Of a stretch of DNA of 64,000 bases, positions 16,934-28,111 are shown one piece after another. Under the pieces are notes generated by a model that had not been told where the DNA came from, searched no databases, and worked only from the letters and a program-made list of their open reading frames with translations. The stretch spans positions 58,873 to 122,872 of the forward strand of contig JAJPES010000041.1 of NCBI GenBank assembly GCA_021166725.1, written 5' to 3'. Both the position numbers and the translations under genes were made by a program. Position 1 is the stretch's first letter; every line of letters begins with the position of its first letter. The stretch comes from Burkholderiaceae bacterium (GTDB taxonomy: Bacteria; Pseudomonadota; Gammaproteobacteria; Burkholderiales; Burkholderiaceae_E).

Positions 16934-18612
16934 CAGAAGTCGTCCAGCACCGCGCCCCGGCTCGCGCTGTTCGCCAACTGGTAGAACTTCGCCAGCACGC
17001 CGCGCCGGTAGCGCGCAGCGGGTTGCTTCCATGCAGCGCGCCGCCGCGCGAGTTCCGCGTCGTCGACGTTCAGTTGCAGCAGCAACTTGTGCGCATCGAT
17101 GGTGATCGAATCGCCTTCGTGCACGAGCGCGATCGGTCCGCCCGCCGCCGCCTCGGGCGCGACGTGTCCGACGACCATGCCCCAGGTGCCGCCCGAGAAG
17201 CGGCCGTCGGTGATCAGCCCCACCGACTCGCCGAGGCCGGCGCCGATGATCGCCGACGTCGGCGCGAGCATCTCGGGCATGCCCGGCCCGCCGCGCGGCC
17301 CCAGGTAGCGCAGCACCATGATGTCGCCGGCGACGATCTTCCCGTCGAGGATCGCCTGCAGCGCGCTCTGCTCGTCGTCGAACACGCGCGCCGGGCCGGT
17401 CATCACCGGATTCTTCAATCCGGTGATTTTCGCGACGCAGCCCTCGGGCGACAGATTGCCTTCGAGGATCGCCAGGTGCCCTTGTCGATACAGCGCCTTG
17501 TCGATCGGAAAGATCACCGGCTGGTCGGCGCGCGGCGCCGACGGCACGTTGGCCAGTTCCTCGGCGAGCGTTCGCCCGGTGATCGTCATGCAGTTGCCGT
17601 GCAGCAGACCGGCGTCGAGCAGGATCTTGAGCACCTGCGGAATGCCGCCGGCGCGATGCAGATCGGTGGCCAGGTAGTGGCCCGAGGGCTTCAGGTCGCA
17701 GAGGACCGGAACGCGTTTGCGCACGCGCTCGAAATCGTGGATCGTCCATTCGACTTCCGCCGCGTGTGCGATCGCCAGGTAGTGCAGCACCGCGTTCGTC
17801 GATCCGCCCACCGCCATGATCAGCGCCACCGCGTTCTCGATCGACTCGCGCGTGACGATGTCGCGCGGCTTCAGGTCGCGTTTGACCGCCTCGATGAGCA
17901 CGCGCGCGGACTCGGCCGTGGAATGCAGCTTCTCGGGATCCGGGTTGGCCATCGTCGACGAGCCGAGCAGGCTCATGCCCAGTGCCTCGAAGGACGACGA
18001 CATCGTGTTCGCCGTGTACATCCCGCCGCACGAGCCGGTGCCCGGAATGGCGTTCTCCTCGATGCCGCGGAAGTCTTCCTCGCACATGCAGCCTCGCGAG
18101 TACTCGCCCACCGCTTCGAACACGGAGACGATGTTCAGGTCCTGGCCTTTCCAGTGGCCCGCCTTGATCGTGCCGCCGTAGACGTAGATCGAAGGCACGT
18201 TGGCGCGCAGCATGCCCATCATGCCGCCCGGCATGTTCTTGTCGCAGCCGCCGATGACGAGCACGCCGTCCATCCACTGGCCCTGCACCGACGTCTCGAC
18301 GCAGTCGGAGATGACCTCGCGCGAGACCAGCGAATACTTCATCCCTTCGGTGCCCATCGCCATGCCGTCGGAAATGGTGGGCGTGCCGAAGACCTGCGGG
18401 TTCGCGCCGGCGGCGCGGATCGCCTCGATGGCGACGTCGGCCAGCGCCTGCAGGCCCGAGTTGCACGGCGTGACGGTGCTGTGCCCGTTGGCGATTCCGA
18501 TCATCGGGTTGTCGAAATCGCTGCGACGGTAGCCCATCGCGTAGTACATCGAACGGTTCGGTGCGCGGGCGACGCCCTGCGTGATGTTGCGGCTGCGGCG
18601 GTTGAAGGACAT
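16933..18612 (-). CDS. ilvD: Dihydroxy-acid dehydratase IlvD
   Basis: Third step common to valine, leucine and isoleucine synthesis; dehydrates 2,3-dihydroxy acids with an Fe-S cluster. The 559 residues begin [20 protein letters not shown]. Cluster cysteines lie in [19 protein letters not shown] and [28 protein letters not shown] is the conserved C-terminal motif. It is the short, [2Fe-2S]-type form judged by length. Its stop abuts the purine tract, and its upstream region is shared with divergent bfd. Confidence 0.97.
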   Translation of the reverse strand: MSFNRRSRNITQGVARAPNRSMYYAMGYRRSDFDNPMIGIANGHSTVTPCNSGLQALADVAIEAIRAAGANPQVFGTPTISDGMAMGTEGMKYSLVSREVISDCVETSVQGQWMDGVLVIGGCDKNMPGGMMGMLRANVPSIYVYGGTIKAGHWKGQDLNIVSVFEAVGEYSRGCMCEEDFRGIEENAIPGTGSCGGMYTANTMSSSFEALGMSLLGSSTMANPDPEKLHSTAESARVLIEAVKRDLKPRDIVTRESIENAVALIMAVGGSTNAVLHYLAIAHAAEVEWTIHDFERVRKRVPVLCDLKPSGHYLATDLHRAGGIPQVLKILLDAGLLHGNCMTITGRTLAEELANVPSAPRADQPVIFPIDKALYRQGHLAILEGNLSPEGCVAKITGLKNPVMTGPARVFDDEQSALQAILDGKIVAGDIMVLRYLGPRGGPGMPEMLAPTSAIIGAGLGESVGLITDGRFSGGTWGMVVGHVAPEAAAGGPIALVHEGDSITIDAHKLLLQLNVDDAELARRRAAWKQPAARYRRGVLAKFYQLANSASRGAVLDDF

Positions 18613-18756
18613 GGCGACGATGGTTTCCGGGGTTGCAGGAAGAAGGGTTGCGGGGAGGGGGCGCCCTGCGGCGCGGCGGCGTTCCTGCAGGGCAGCGTCA
18701 ATGTCGTATCTGAGTATCGGCTCCCGCTTGCGTCGGAAGCACGACTCCGGTAATCT

Positions 18757-18777
18757 TAATGCGAACCATTATTGTTT
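18757..18777. promoter_or_regulatory. Putative Fur box upstream of bfd
   Basis: AATGCGAACCATTATTGTT resembles the Fur 19-mer (AATGATAATNATTATTNTT-like, two imperfect half sites), about 40 nt before the bfd start. bfd genes are typically Fur-repressed, and a fur gene is in this window. Confidence 0.6.
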
Positions 18778-18812
18778 TCATGCCCTCGAAGGCCGTACGG
18801 GAAGTTGCCGCC

Positions 18813-19025
18813 ATGATCGTCTGCGTCTGCCGTGCCGTGTCCGACCGCCAGATCCGCTCGAGCCTGCGCGAGGGTGCGCAAACGATGTCGCAGTTGCGCG
18901 CCGATCTCGGCGTGACGACCTGCTGCGGCAAGTGCGGTCCGCGCGTGCGCGAACTGCTCGACGAGCATCGGGCGGACGAGGCGCGCAGCGTCGGAAGCCT
19001 CGCCTGCGCCTGCGCCGCGGCCTGA
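18813..19025 (+). CDS. bfd: Bacterioferritin-associated ferredoxin Bfd
   Basis: A 70-residue [2Fe-2S] protein that reduces the haem of bacterioferritin to release stored iron. Cluster ligands are Cys4, Cys6, Cys38 and Cys41 (MIVCVCRAVSD and TTCCGKCGPRVREL), at the same positions as in E. coli Bfd. A longer frame from 18759 exists, but the ATG at 18813 gives the canonical N-terminus and leaves the Fur-like site upstream. Convergent with bfr, 21 bp apart. Confidence 0.94.
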   Translation: MIVCVCRAVSDRQIRSSLREGAQTMSQLRADLGVTTCCGKCGPRVRELLDEHRADEARSVGSLACACAAA

Positions 19026-19046
19026 GGCGGCACGCACTTCGCTGCG

Positions 19047-19526
19047 TCAGGGTGCTTCGCGGTTCATGAAGGTCTGCTGGTAGTTCTGCAGGCCCACGCG
19101 GCCGATCAGCTCGATCTGCGTCTCGAGGAAGTCCACGTGCGTTTCCGAGTCGTCGAGGATGTCGACGAGGATCTCGCGCGAGACGTAGTCGTTCACCGAT
19201 TCGCAATGCGCGATTCCCGAGCGCACCGTGTCGAGCGCGGCGCGTTCGAGCGCGAGATCGCTGTTGAGGATCTCCTCGGTGTTCTCGCCGACGTTCAGCT
19301 TGCCGAGATCCTGCAGGTTCGGCAGGCCGTCGAGCAGCAGGATGCGCTGGATCAGGCGATCGGCGTGCTTCATCTCGCCGATCGATTCCTCGTACTCGAT
19401 CTTCTCCAGCCCGGGCAGGCCCCAGTGCCCGAAGATGCGCGCATGCACGAAGTACTGGTTGATCGCGGTCAGCTCGTTCTTCAGCTGCCGGTTCAACCAC
19501 TCGATGACTTTCGGGTCGCCTTTCAT
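19047..19526 (-). CDS. bfr: Bacterioferritin Bfr
   Basis: Haem-containing 24-mer ferritin for iron storage, 159 aa. Ferroxidase ligands Glu18, Glu51 and His54 (EMKHAD) and the haem ligand Met52 are at canonical numbering, with later Glu/His ligands in LDDSETHVDFLE. The ATG at 19526 (MKGDPKVIEWLN) has a GGAGA site upstream; a longer frame back to 19604 has no support. Paired with bfd. Confidence 0.97.
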   Translation of the reverse strand: MKGDPKVIEWLNRQLKNELTAINQYFVHARIFGHWGLPGLEKIEYEESIGEMKHADRLIQRILLLDGLPNLQDLGKLNVGENTEEILNSDLALERAALDTVRSGIAHCESVNDYVSREILVDILDDSETHVDFLETQIELIGRVGLQNYQQTFMNREAP

Positions 19527-19553
19527 CCGGGGTCTCCAGCCTGACGAACTGCG

Positions 19554-19559
19554 ATTATC
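19554..19559 (-). promoter_or_regulatory. Putative -10 box for bfr
   Basis: GATAAT on the minus strand, about 28 nt before the bfr ATG, within the 86-bp divergent region shared with lgt. Confidence 0.35.
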
Positions 19560-19612
19560 GGGCAGAATGAACGGCGGGTGAAACTCACCCTGGTGCTCGT
19601 TCACGCTCGCCG

Positions 19613-20434
19613 ATGCTCGTCCATCCCCAGTTCGACCCGATCGCCTTCTCTTTCGGACCGCTCGCCGTACGCTGGTACGGCCTGATGTACCTCGTCGCGT
19701 TCGCGCTGTTCTACTGGCTCGGCCGGCTGCGCCTGCAGCGCCCGCTGTGGTCGCAGGCCAGCGGCCTGTCGTTGCGCGACCTGGAAGACCTTCTGTTCTG
19801 GGGCGTGCTGGGCGTGGTCCTGGGGGGACGGCTCGGCTACGTGCTGTTCTACAAGCCCGGCTGGTATGCGGCGCATCCGCTCGAGATCTTCGAGGTGTGG
19901 AAGGGCGGAATGTCCTTCCACGGCGGCCTGATCGGCGTGCTCGTCGCGGTCGCGCTCTTCTGCCGCCTGCGCGGGCTGCGCTTCCTGCGCGTCACCGACT
20001 TCGTCGCGCCGCTGGTGCCGATCGGACTGGCCGCCGGACGGCTCGGCAACTTCATCAACGGCGAGTTGTGGGGCCGTCCCACCGACCTGCCGTGGGCGAT
20101 GGTGTTCCCGCAGGTCGATTCGCTGCCGCGTCATCCGTCGCAGCTGTATCAGTTTGCCGGCGAGGGCATCCTGCTGTTCGTCATTCTCTGGTGGTTCTCG
20201 TCGCGCCCGCGTCCGGTGGGCGCCGTCTCCGGCATGTTCCTCGTCGGCTACGCGGTGTTGCGCTTCATCGCCGAGTTCGCGCGCGAGCCCGACGACTTCC
20301 TCGGGTTGCAGGCGTTGAGCCTCACGATGGGCCAGTGGCTGTGCATCCCGATGTTCGTTGCCGGCATCGCGCTGCTCGCCTGGTCGCGCCGCGGGCACGG
20401 CGCCGATGCCCATGCGGAGGCACGGGGTGTTTGA
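19613..20434 (+). CDS. lgt: Prolipoprotein diacylglyceryl transferase Lgt
   Basis: Inner-membrane enzyme that adds diacylglycerol to the lipobox cysteine of prolipoproteins, 273 aa and seven predicted membrane segments. Signature [14 protein letters not shown] is present, as are the HGG loop ([12 protein letters not shown]) and the N-terminal [12 protein letters not shown]. Several lipoproteins in this window (BamE, ChaN, ActE, probably ActB) would be its substrates. Overlaps the start of the malonyl-CoA decarboxylase gene. Confidence 0.96.
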   Translation: MLVHPQFDPIAFSFGPLAVRWYGLMYLVAFALFYWLGRLRLQRPLWSQASGLSLRDLEDLLFWGVLGVVLGGRLGYVLFYKPGWYAAHPLEIFEVWKGGMSFHGGLIGVLVAVALFCRLRGLRFLRVTDFVAPLVPIGLAAGRLGNFINGELWGRPTDLPWAMVFPQVDSLPRHPSQLYQFAGEGILLFVILWWFSSRPRPVGAVSGMFLVGYAVLRFIAEFAREPDDFLGLQALSLTMGQWLCIPMFVAGIALLAWSRRGHGADAHAEARGV

Positions 20435-22004
20435 GCGGCTGCTGCAGGTCGGTCGCGATGTTCGAGAGCGAAGCGACCTGCGCGGACTGCTCGACGACTG
20501 CCGGCAGTTGCTCACTGCGCGTGGCGAGTCGAACAGCCTGGTGATCGCGGCGCGCGCGCTCGAACGCTATCGTCGCCTGTCGCCCGACGCAGCGGCGCGT
20601 TTCTTCGATGCGCTCGCTTCCGAGTTCGACCCGGATGCGGCCGAGGTGTTGCGGCGCGCCGAAAGCTATGCGATGACGCGCGCGCCCGATGCGCTGATCG
20701 AGTTGTGGCGCGCGGCCGAATCGCCGCGCCAGGAACTGTTGCGGCGCCTGAATCGCGCACCCGACGCCACCGCGCAGATCGTCGCGATGCGCGCGAAGAT
20801 CCTCGCGCGCCTGTCCACGCATCCCGAGTTGAGGGCGGTCGAGGCCGACTTCCACCACCTGCTGTCGTCGTGGTTCAACCCCGGCTTCCTGAACCTCGTG
20901 CAGGTCGACTGGAACTCGCCGGCGCGGCTGCTCGAGAAGCTGATCCAGCACGAGGCGGTCCATCGGATCGACGGCTGGAACGACCTGCGCCGTCGCCTCG
21001 AACCCGACCGGCGCTGCTTCGCGTTCTTTCATCCCGCGTTGCCCGACGAGCCGCTGATCTTCGTCGAGGTCGCGCTGCTCGAGTCGATGCCCGATGCGAT
21101 CGCGCCGCTGCTGGACCGGCGCACGCCCACCGACGGGCACAACGATCGATTCAAGGTCGCCGCCTTCTACTCGATCTCGAACTGCCAGCCGGGGCTGCGC
21201 GGCGTGAGCCTGGGCGACTTCCTGATCAAGCGCGTGGCCGAGCGGCTGCAGGCCGAGCAGCCGAAGCTGAAGGTCTTCTGCACGTTGTCGCCGATTCCCG
21301 GTTTCGCCGGCTGGCTGTCGAAGCTCGAATCGGTGCAGTCGGTCGAGGCGCCGCGGGTCAGGGCGTCGGTGCTGCGCGAACTGGACGACGCATTGCGCGG
21401 ATTGCGCGATCGCCATGGGCACGACCTGCTCGCGCTCGCGCAGAAGCAGCCTGCGCCGGCGCGCGCGGCAACGGCGCTCGCCGGCTCTGCCGCCGCAGGT
21501 GCTGCCGATGCGCCTGCCGGGGGAAGCGCACAGACGGCCGACGAGCCGGTCGGTGCGAGCGCAAAGACCGATGTCGCGCCCGGCGCCCCCGCGGCGCATG
21601 CGCTCGCCGCGGCCCAGGGCGCCGCGGGGAACGCAGTCATCGCACTGAAGAACGCGGTCGCCAAGCGCCGCGGCGAGGCGCCTGCCGATGCCTCGACCGA
21701 CGACGCCGCGCGCAACGGTCGCGCCGCCGACCTGCACACGCTGCAGCGTCTGTGCGCGCTGTATCTGCTGCAGACTTCGCCCACCGACGCGCGCGCGTCC
21801 GATCCGGTGGCGCGCTTTCATCTGAACAACGGTGCGCGGCTCGAGCGCATCGACGTCGGCGCCGATCTGTCGCGCAAAGGGCTGCGCCAGTCGCTCGGAC
21901 TGATGGTGAACTACCTGTACGATCTCGAGCAGATCGAAGCCAACCACGAGAGGTTCGCCGGCGATCGCGTCAGCGCATCGCGCGCCGTGCTCTCGCTGCT
22001 GTAG
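20427..22004 (+). CDS. Malonyl-CoA decarboxylase
   Basis: Converts malonyl-CoA to acetyl-CoA and CO2, 525 aa. Family motifs: [61 protein letters not shown], and the catalytic region [15 protein letters not shown] and [11 protein letters not shown]. Residues about 340-430 are an Ala/Pro-rich low-complexity insert within the catalytic domain, which most homologues lack. The start GTG at 20427 has GGAGG 6 nt upstream; ATGs at 20406 and 20412 are alternatives. It overlaps lgt by 8 bp and lies 41 bp before matB. Confidence 0.92.
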   Translation: MFERLLQVGRDVRERSDLRGLLDDCRQLLTARGESNSLVIAARALERYRRLSPDAAARFFDALASEFDPDAAEVLRRAESYAMTRAPDALIELWRAAESPRQELLRRLNRAPDATAQIVAMRAKILARLSTHPELRAVEADFHHLLSSWFNPGFLNLVQVDWNSPARLLEKLIQHEAVHRIDGWNDLRRRLEPDRRCFAFFHPALPDEPLIFVEVALLESMPDAIAPLLDRRTPTDGHNDRFKVAAFYSISNCQPGLRGVSLGDFLIKRVAERLQAEQPKLKVFCTLSPIPGFAGWLSKLESVQSVEAPRVRASVLRELDDALRGLRDRHGHDLLALAQKQPAPARAATALAGSAAAGAADAPAGGSAQTADEPVGASAKTDVAPGAPAAHALAAAQGAAGNAVIALKNAVAKRRGEAPADASTDDAARNGRAADLHTLQRLCALYLLQTSPTDARASDPVARFHLNNGARLERIDVGADLSRKGLRQSLGLMVNYLYDLEQIEANHERFAGDRVSASRAVLSLL

Positions 22005-22045
22005 ACAGGAGTACGAGCGTGCCGCCGGCACGCCAGGGCGACGCA

Positions 22046-23572
<1,527 letters not shown>

Positions 23573-23576
23573 GCCT

Positions 23577-24434
23577 TTACGCGAACGCCGCGCCGATCCC
23601 CTTCCACAACATGTACGCCGCCAGCACGTACAGCAGCAGCGCGAACAGCCTGCGCAACCGACCCACCGACATCGCGTGCGCCACTCTCGCGCCGAGCGGC
23701 GCGGTGAGCACGCTGGTGGCGACGATCGCAGCGAGCGCGGGCAGGTAGATGTAGCCGAAGGTGCCCGCCGGCAGGTGCAGGTTCCAGCCGGCGATCACGT
23801 AGCCGAGCGTTCCGGCCAGTGCGATCGGAAAGCCGCAGGCCGCGCTCGTGGCCACCGCTTCGTGGATGCGAACGTTGGAGCGCGTGAGGAAGGGCACCGT
23901 GATGAAGCCACCGCCGGCGCCGGCGAGTGCCGACAGCGCGCCGATCGTTCCACCCATGCCGAGCATGCCCGCGATTCCGGGCAGCGTGCGATCGGCCGCC
24001 GTGGACTTGCGTCGCAGCATCTGCGTGGCCATCGTGCCGACGAACAGTCCGAAGGCGATGGCAAGCACCGCGCCGGGCAGCCACGATGCGACCTGCGCGC
24101 CGAGCAGCGAGCCGACGACGATGCCCGGGGCGAGCGTCTTCGCGATATCCCAGCGCACTGCGCCGCGCCGCGCATGCGCGCGCACGCTCGACAACGACGT
24201 GAACAGGATCGTCGTGAGCGACGTGGCGATCGCGATCTTGACGATCTGCCCGAGCGGAAAGCCCTGGCTCGTCAGCAGCATCGTGAGGAAGGGGACCATC
24301 AGCATGCCGCCGCCGATGCCGAGCAGGCCCGCGGCGAAGCCGGTGAACGCACCGAGCAGGAGGAACGCCGCGATGAGCGAGAGCGTCACGTGAGGGAAAG
24401 GAAAGGACCCCGCCTGTGCCGGCCAGGCCGGCAT
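23577..24434 (-). CDS. TauE/SafE-family sulfite exporter-like permease
   Basis: Eight-helix inner-membrane permease, 285 aa, with the two repeat motifs GFAAGLLGIGGGMLMVPFLT (about residues 32-51) and ALAGAGGGFITVPFLT. Transports unknown anions such as sulfite or sulfonates in characterised relatives. The ATG at 24434 has a weak ribosome site; a GTG at 24388 (before TLSLIAAF) would remove 15 poorly hydrophobic residues. It lies just downstream of the putative 6S RNA on the same strand and is convergent with matB, 4 bp apart. Confidence 0.88.
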   Translation of the reverse strand: MPAWPAQAGSFPFPHVTLSLIAAFLLLGAFTGFAAGLLGIGGGMLMVPFLTMLLTSQGFPLGQIVKIAIATSLTTILFTSLSSVRAHARRGAVRWDIAKTLAPGIVVGSLLGAQVASWLPGAVLAIAFGLFVGTMATQMLRRKSTAADRTLPGIAGMLGMGGTIGALSALAGAGGGFITVPFLTRSNVRIHEAVATSAACGFPIALAGTLGYVIAGWNLHLPAGTFGYIYLPALAAIVATSVLTAPLGARVAHAMSVGRLRRLFALLLYVLAAYMLWKGIGAAFA

Positions 24435-24458
24435 CCTGAACCGTTCAGTTCAGTTCGG

Positions 24459-24585
24459 CCGCAGCAGGTATCACATCAGGTTCGTCCGACGAGGGACGAT
24501 CTCAACAGCGATACGCAGTGTCGCCACGACCTGGATGCAGAGCATTGGTTCAAGGAATCTATGACCTGATCGAACACTGCAGGGT
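24459..24585 (-). ncRNA. ssrS: Probable 6S RNA
   Basis: Directly downstream of zapA on the same strand, the classic ssrS position. Transcription would start at A24585, 7 nt after a TAGAAT box, with 5' ACCCTGCAGTGTTCGATCAG. The ends pair (CC-GCAG with CTGCGG, and ATCAGGT with ACCTGAT). They enclose a bubble containing CCTTGAACCA and internal hairpins, as in the long 6S stem that mimics an open promoter. At about 127 nt it is short for 6S, so the 3' end may lie further on (toward 24440). No protein-coding frame is supported. Confidence 0.55.
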
Positions 24586-24592
24586 CGAGCGC

Positions 24593-24598
24593 ATTCTA
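24593..24598 (-). promoter_or_regulatory. Putative -10 box for the 6S-like RNA
   Basis: TAGAAT on the minus strand, 7 nt before the proposed RNA start. The -35 is not obvious. Confidence 0.45.
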
Positions 24599-24654
24599 CC
24601 GCGATTCGTGCGGCGCCCGTCTGCGCCGCGACGTCGCACTCACGCTCGGGCGGA

Positions 24655-24957
24655 TCAGAACAGCGGCTGCTGCCGCGCGATCTCCGCGTCGAGGTCTTCG
24701 CGCATCTTGCGGATGCGGCCCAGCAGTTCGGCCGACGGCGTTCCGGCCGCGGGCTGCTGCGCGCCGAGCAGTTCGTGCGCGAGCTGCAGCGCCGCCATCA
24801 CGGCGATTCGATCCACGCCCGAGACGCGACCGGCGTCGCGGATCGAGCGCATCTTCTCGTCGACGATCTGCACCGCTTCGAGCAGTTGCGGTTTCGTCTC
24901 GCCGGTGACGGCGAGGCGGTAATCGCGGTCGAGGATCTTCACGTCGATCTGTTCCAT
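24655..24957 (-). CDS. zapA: Cell division protein ZapA
   Basis: FtsZ-associated Z-ring stabiliser, 100 aa. Begins MEQIDVKILDRDYRLAV and contains VQIVDEKMRSIRDAGRVSGVDRIAVMAAL, then a C-terminal coiled coil. The start ATG at 24957 gives the canonical N-terminus. It follows a ZapB-like coiled-coil gene by 23 bp and is followed by the putative 6S RNA. Confidence 0.92.
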   Translation of the reverse strand: MEQIDVKILDRDYRLAVTGETKPQLLEAVQIVDEKMRSIRDAGRVSGVDRIAVMAALQLAHELLGAQQPAAGTPSAELLGRIRKMREDLDAEIARQQPLF

Positions 24958-24980
24958 GCTCGGCTTCCGTGCGGTGCGGG

Positions 24981-25259
24981 CTATCCGTTGTCTTCGGGCG
25001 CTTGGTCCGCGGACTCGGTTGCATGCTCTTCGCGTGCCGCGGTTTCGTCGTCGTTCGGCTGCGCCGGCAACCGCGCGAGCGCGGCCTGCACGCGTTCGCG
25101 CGCCTCGTCGATGCGCTGCTGCAGATGCTCGTTGGCATCGCGGCTGGCGCAGAGCTGCTCGCGCAGCGATGCGTTCTCGTCGGCGAGACGCCGGACGGTG
25201 GCGACGATCTGCTCGACGCGCTCGCCGAGCTCCTCGATTTCCTGCGATGCCTGATCCAT
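24981..25259 (-). CDS. ZapB-like coiled-coil protein
   Basis: A 92-residue, mostly helical protein (MDQASQEIEELGERVEQIV, then heptad-like RLADENASLREQLCASRD) with an acidic tail. This matches the small TIGR02449/ZapB-like proteins found next to zapA. ATG at 25259 chosen; a longer frame upstream is not helical. Probably acts with ZapA at the division site, by context. Confidence 0.75.
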   Translation of the reverse strand: MDQASQEIEELGERVEQIVATVRRLADENASLREQLCASRDANEHLQQRIDEARERVQAALARLPAQPNDDETAAREEHATESADQAPEDNG

Positions 25260-25353
25260 GGCGCGATGGTATACGTACGACGCAGCGGGCGCTCTTCGGC
25301 GGGCCGAATGCAGCGGGCGCTCGGTCTCCGGCTCCGGTAGCATTCGATTCGGG

Positions 25354-27750
25354 ATGAAATTCTATTCGCACCCGCCGCGGCACGCCGTCCTGTCCGTCGT
25401 GTTCGCCGCGCTCGTTGCATCGATGCTCGCCGTGTGGTCGCCGGCGTACGCGCAATCGGCGCCGGCGACGGGGGCCGTACGCGTCGACAGCGTCGAGGTC
25501 GAACTGGTCGCCGATCGGGCGGCCGTCGTGCCGGGCGAAGCGATGCGGCTGGGCCTGCGCATCCATCACGACCCGCAGTGGCACACCTACTGGCGCAACC
25601 CGGGCGATTCCGGGCTGCCCACGCAGGTCGAGCTGCGCCTGCCGGCGGGATTCGACGCCGGCCCGATCCGCTGGCCGGCGCCGCAGCGGCTGTTCATTCC
25701 GCCGCTGGCCAATTACGGGTACGAGGGGGAGATCGTCCTGCCGATCTCGCTGCAGCCGCCCGCGGCGATCGATGGCGATCGCGTAACGATCGCCGCGCAC
25801 GCGTCGTGGCTGATGTGCCGCGACGTCTGCATTCCCGGGGATGCCGACGTCTCGCTGGCGCTGCCGGTGCAGCGTGCCGGCCCCGCTGCGCCGTCGCGCT
25901 TTGCCGCGCTGTTCGACGACGCCGAGCGGCGCATGCCGCAGGGCAGGCTCGCTGCACAGGTGCACGCCGACGGCGATGTCATCTCCATCGCGCTGGAACG
26001 CCGCGCATCGAAGGTCGAGTTCTTCCCGTACGACGAGGGTTTCGTCGACAACGCCGCCGAGCAGGTGCTCTATGCCGTTGCGCAACCGGGCGACAACGTG
26101 CGACTGGCGGTGCGACTGAGCGAAGACGGCGCGCGCAAGGTGCGCGACTCCGGCGAGTCGCTGCTCGCTGCCGCCAGCGGCGTCGTCGTCGTCGACGGCA
26201 CGGCCTACGAGATCGATGCGAAGCCGAGCTCGACGGCGCTGCCGGCGGGCAGCGAGATCGCGCGCGTTGCCGGCGCCGCCTCTCAGCCGCCGGCCGGCGC
26301 GTCATCACGCGGTTCGTGGCTGCCCGGTTTCGGCGCTTCGTCGAGCGGGCGCAGCGCCGGCCTTTCGCTTTCGTCGGCGGCAACGTCGCGCGACGCCGCA
26401 TCGGGCGACAGCTCGATGACAGCGGCGCGATCGTCGTCGACTGCGCGAACGCTGTGGATCGCCGCGCTGTTCGGCGCCATCGGCGGCCTGATCCTGAACC
26501 TGATGCCCTGCGTGTTTCCGGTGATCGGGCTGAAGGTGCTCGGTTTCGCGCGCACCGGCGGCGAGGCGGACGCGTCGTCGCGGCTGGGCGCACTGGCTTT
26601 CGCCGCCGGTGTCGTCGTCTCGTTCTGGGCGCTGGCCGCGATGCTGCTCGTGCTGCGCGCGGGCGGCGAGGCGGCAGGTTGGGGCTTCCAGTTGCAGTCA
26701 CCTGCATTCGTGGCGGCGATGGCGATGCTCTTCGTCGCGATCGGCCTGAACTTCTCCGGCGTCTACGAGATCGGCGTGTCGATGACGCGGCTGGGTGCGC
26801 TCGATGCCGGAACGCGGCCGCATCCGCTGCTCGGCTCCTTCGGCTCGGGCGTGCTCGCGGTGCTCGTCGCCACGCCCTGCACCGCGCCGTTCATGGGATC
26901 GGCGATGGGCTTCACGCTCGCCAGTTCCACCGGCGAGGCGATGATCGTCTTCACCGCGATCGCGCTCGGCATGGCCGCGCCCTACGTGCTGCTCGGCTTC
27001 TTCCCGCAGGCACTGCGCGTGCTGCCGAAGCCGGGCCGCTGGATGGAAAGCTTCCGCCAGGTGCTTGCGTTTCCGATGTACGCCACCGCCGCGTGGCTCG
27101 CCTGGGTGCTCGGGCAGCAGGCGGGCATCGACGCGGTCTTCGCGCTGGCCATCGGCGCGGTACTCGTCGCGCTCGCCGCGTGGCTGTACGGTCGCTTCGT
27201 GCAGCAGGGCGTACCGCGCGCGACTTCGCGCGTCGTGCGACCGCTGGCCGGTGTCCTTTCCACCGCGGCCTTCGCCGTCGGGCTATGGACCGCATGGCCG
27301 GGCGAAGCGGCGGCGCCGCCTGTCGCTTCGTCTCGCTCGGATGGGGCGAGGGGCGCGGGCGACGCGCTCGCATCGGCCTGGCAACCATGGTCCGAGGAAC
27401 GCGTGCGCGAAGCGCGCGACGCGAAGCAGCCGGTCTTCGTCGAATTCACCGCTGCCTGGTGCGTCAGTTGCCAGGCCAACAAGCGGCTCGTGCTCGAGCG
27501 CGATTCGATCGTCGCAGAAATGGCCGAGCGCGGCGTCGTCCGGTTGAAGGCCGACTGGACGAATCGCGATCCGCGCATCACCGAGGCGCTCGCGCGTTTC
27601 GGTCGCAACGGCGTGCCGCTGTATCTCGTCTATCGACCCGATGAAGCCGAGCCGCGCGTGCTGCCCGAGTTGCTCACGATGGGCATCGTGCGAGAGGCGC
27701 TGGCAGGTATCGCTTCGCCGTCCGCGGTCGCACGCTCGGCCGATCGCTGA
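25354..27750 (+). CDS. DsbD/ScsB-type thiol:disulfide interchange protein
   Basis: Transmembrane reductant carrier of 798 aa. A signal peptide (AVLSVVFAALVASMLAVW ... AYA) precedes a periplasmic alpha domain with the Cys pair in WLMCRDVCIPG. Then come a Ser/Ala-rich linker (about 310-365), eight membrane helices with the catalytic cysteines in LNLMPCVFPVIGLKVL and VATPCTAPFMG, and a C-terminal thioredoxin domain with WCVSCQ. The ScsB-like N-terminal region separates it from E. coli DsbD. It would pass cytosolic thiol electrons to periplasmic partners such as c-type cytochrome maturation. ATG at 25354. Confidence 0.9.
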   Translation: MKFYSHPPRHAVLSVVFAALVASMLAVWSPAYAQSAPATGAVRVDSVEVELVADRAAVVPGEAMRLGLRIHHDPQWHTYWRNPGDSGLPTQVELRLPAGFDAGPIRWPAPQRLFIPPLANYGYEGEIVLPISLQPPAAIDGDRVTIAAHASWLMCRDVCIPGDADVSLALPVQRAGPAAPSRFAALFDDAERRMPQGRLAAQVHADGDVISIALERRASKVEFFPYDEGFVDNAAEQVLYAVAQPGDNVRLAVRLSEDGARKVRDSGESLLAAASGVVVVDGTAYEIDAKPSSTALPAGSEIARVAGAASQPPAGASSRGSWLPGFGASSSGRSAGLSLSSAATSRDAASGDSSMTAARSSSTARTLWIAALFGAIGGLILNLMPCVFPVIGLKVLGFARTGGEADASSRLGALAFAAGVVVSFWALAAMLLVLRAGGEAAGWGFQLQSPAFVAAMAMLFVAIGLNFSGVYEIGVSMTRLGALDAGTRPHPLLGSFGSGVLAVLVATPCTAPFMGSAMGFTLASSTGEAMIVFTAIALGMAAPYVLLGFFPQALRVLPKPGRWMESFRQVLAFPMYATAAWLAWVLGQQAGIDAVFALAIGAVLVALAAWLYGRFVQQGVPRATSRVVRPLAGVLSTAAFAVGLWTAWPGEAAAPPVASSRSDGARGAGDALASAWQPWSEERVREARDAKQPVFVEFTAAWCVSCQANKRLVLERDSIVAEMAERGVVRLKADWTNRDPRITEALARFGRNGVPLYLVYRPDEAEPRVLPELLTMGIVREALAGIASPSAVARSADR

Positions 27751-27796
27751 ACCGCGATCGAGCCGATCGCGTAGCGGTCCTCGCGTCCCCGCCGTG

Positions 27797-27802
27797 TAGA
27801 AT
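27797..27802 (+). promoter_or_regulatory. Putative -10 box ahead of the cobalamin riboswitch
   Basis: TAGAAT about 8 nt before the first riboswitch stem. The same hexamer is used before the 6S-like RNA and fkpB. Confidence 0.45.
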
Positions 27803-27806
27803 CGCG

Positions 27807-27997
27807 CTGCTACTGGTGTGGCGACGGGGTTCTCCCGTTGCCATGAAACGGGAAAGCGGTGCGCCTCCAGCCGAGGCAAACCCGCTGCTGCCCCCGCAAC
27901 GGTAAGCGAGTGCGGGCGCGCCACCACGCCACTGGGTTCGTCACCTGGGAAGGCGGTGCGTCAAGACTTGCGAGTCCGGAGACCGGCCCGTGGCATC
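27807..27997 (+). promoter_or_regulatory. Cobalamin (AdoCbl) riboswitch
   Basis: Shows the conserved AACGGGAA...CGGTGCG, GCTGCCCCCGCAACGGTAAG and the B12-box region GAGTCCGGAGACCGGCC, with the usual CCACTGGG ... TGGGAAGG arm between. It lies about 115 nt upstream of the TonB receptor start, so high B12 should shut down uptake by blocking ribosome access or terminating transcription. Confidence 0.93.
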
Positions 27998-28111
27998 CAG
28001 CGGAAGTGCTACGGGGTGGTGGCGCTGGTCGTATCGACCCGAAGGTTCCTCCCGTGCGTTTCCATTTCAGCGCATTCCGGTATGCGGGGACGCCTGCCGG
28101 TGAGGGGAATC

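Noticed and set aside
24435..24520. Possible TPP riboswitch upstream of the TauE/SafE gene (TGAGAT ... GAACCTGAT on the minus strand).
   Set aside because: The later conserved TPP part (the GGATAATGCC-like arm and AGGGA) and the 5' GGGGTGCC-like strand are missing; a 6S-like fold and the zapA location explain the region better.
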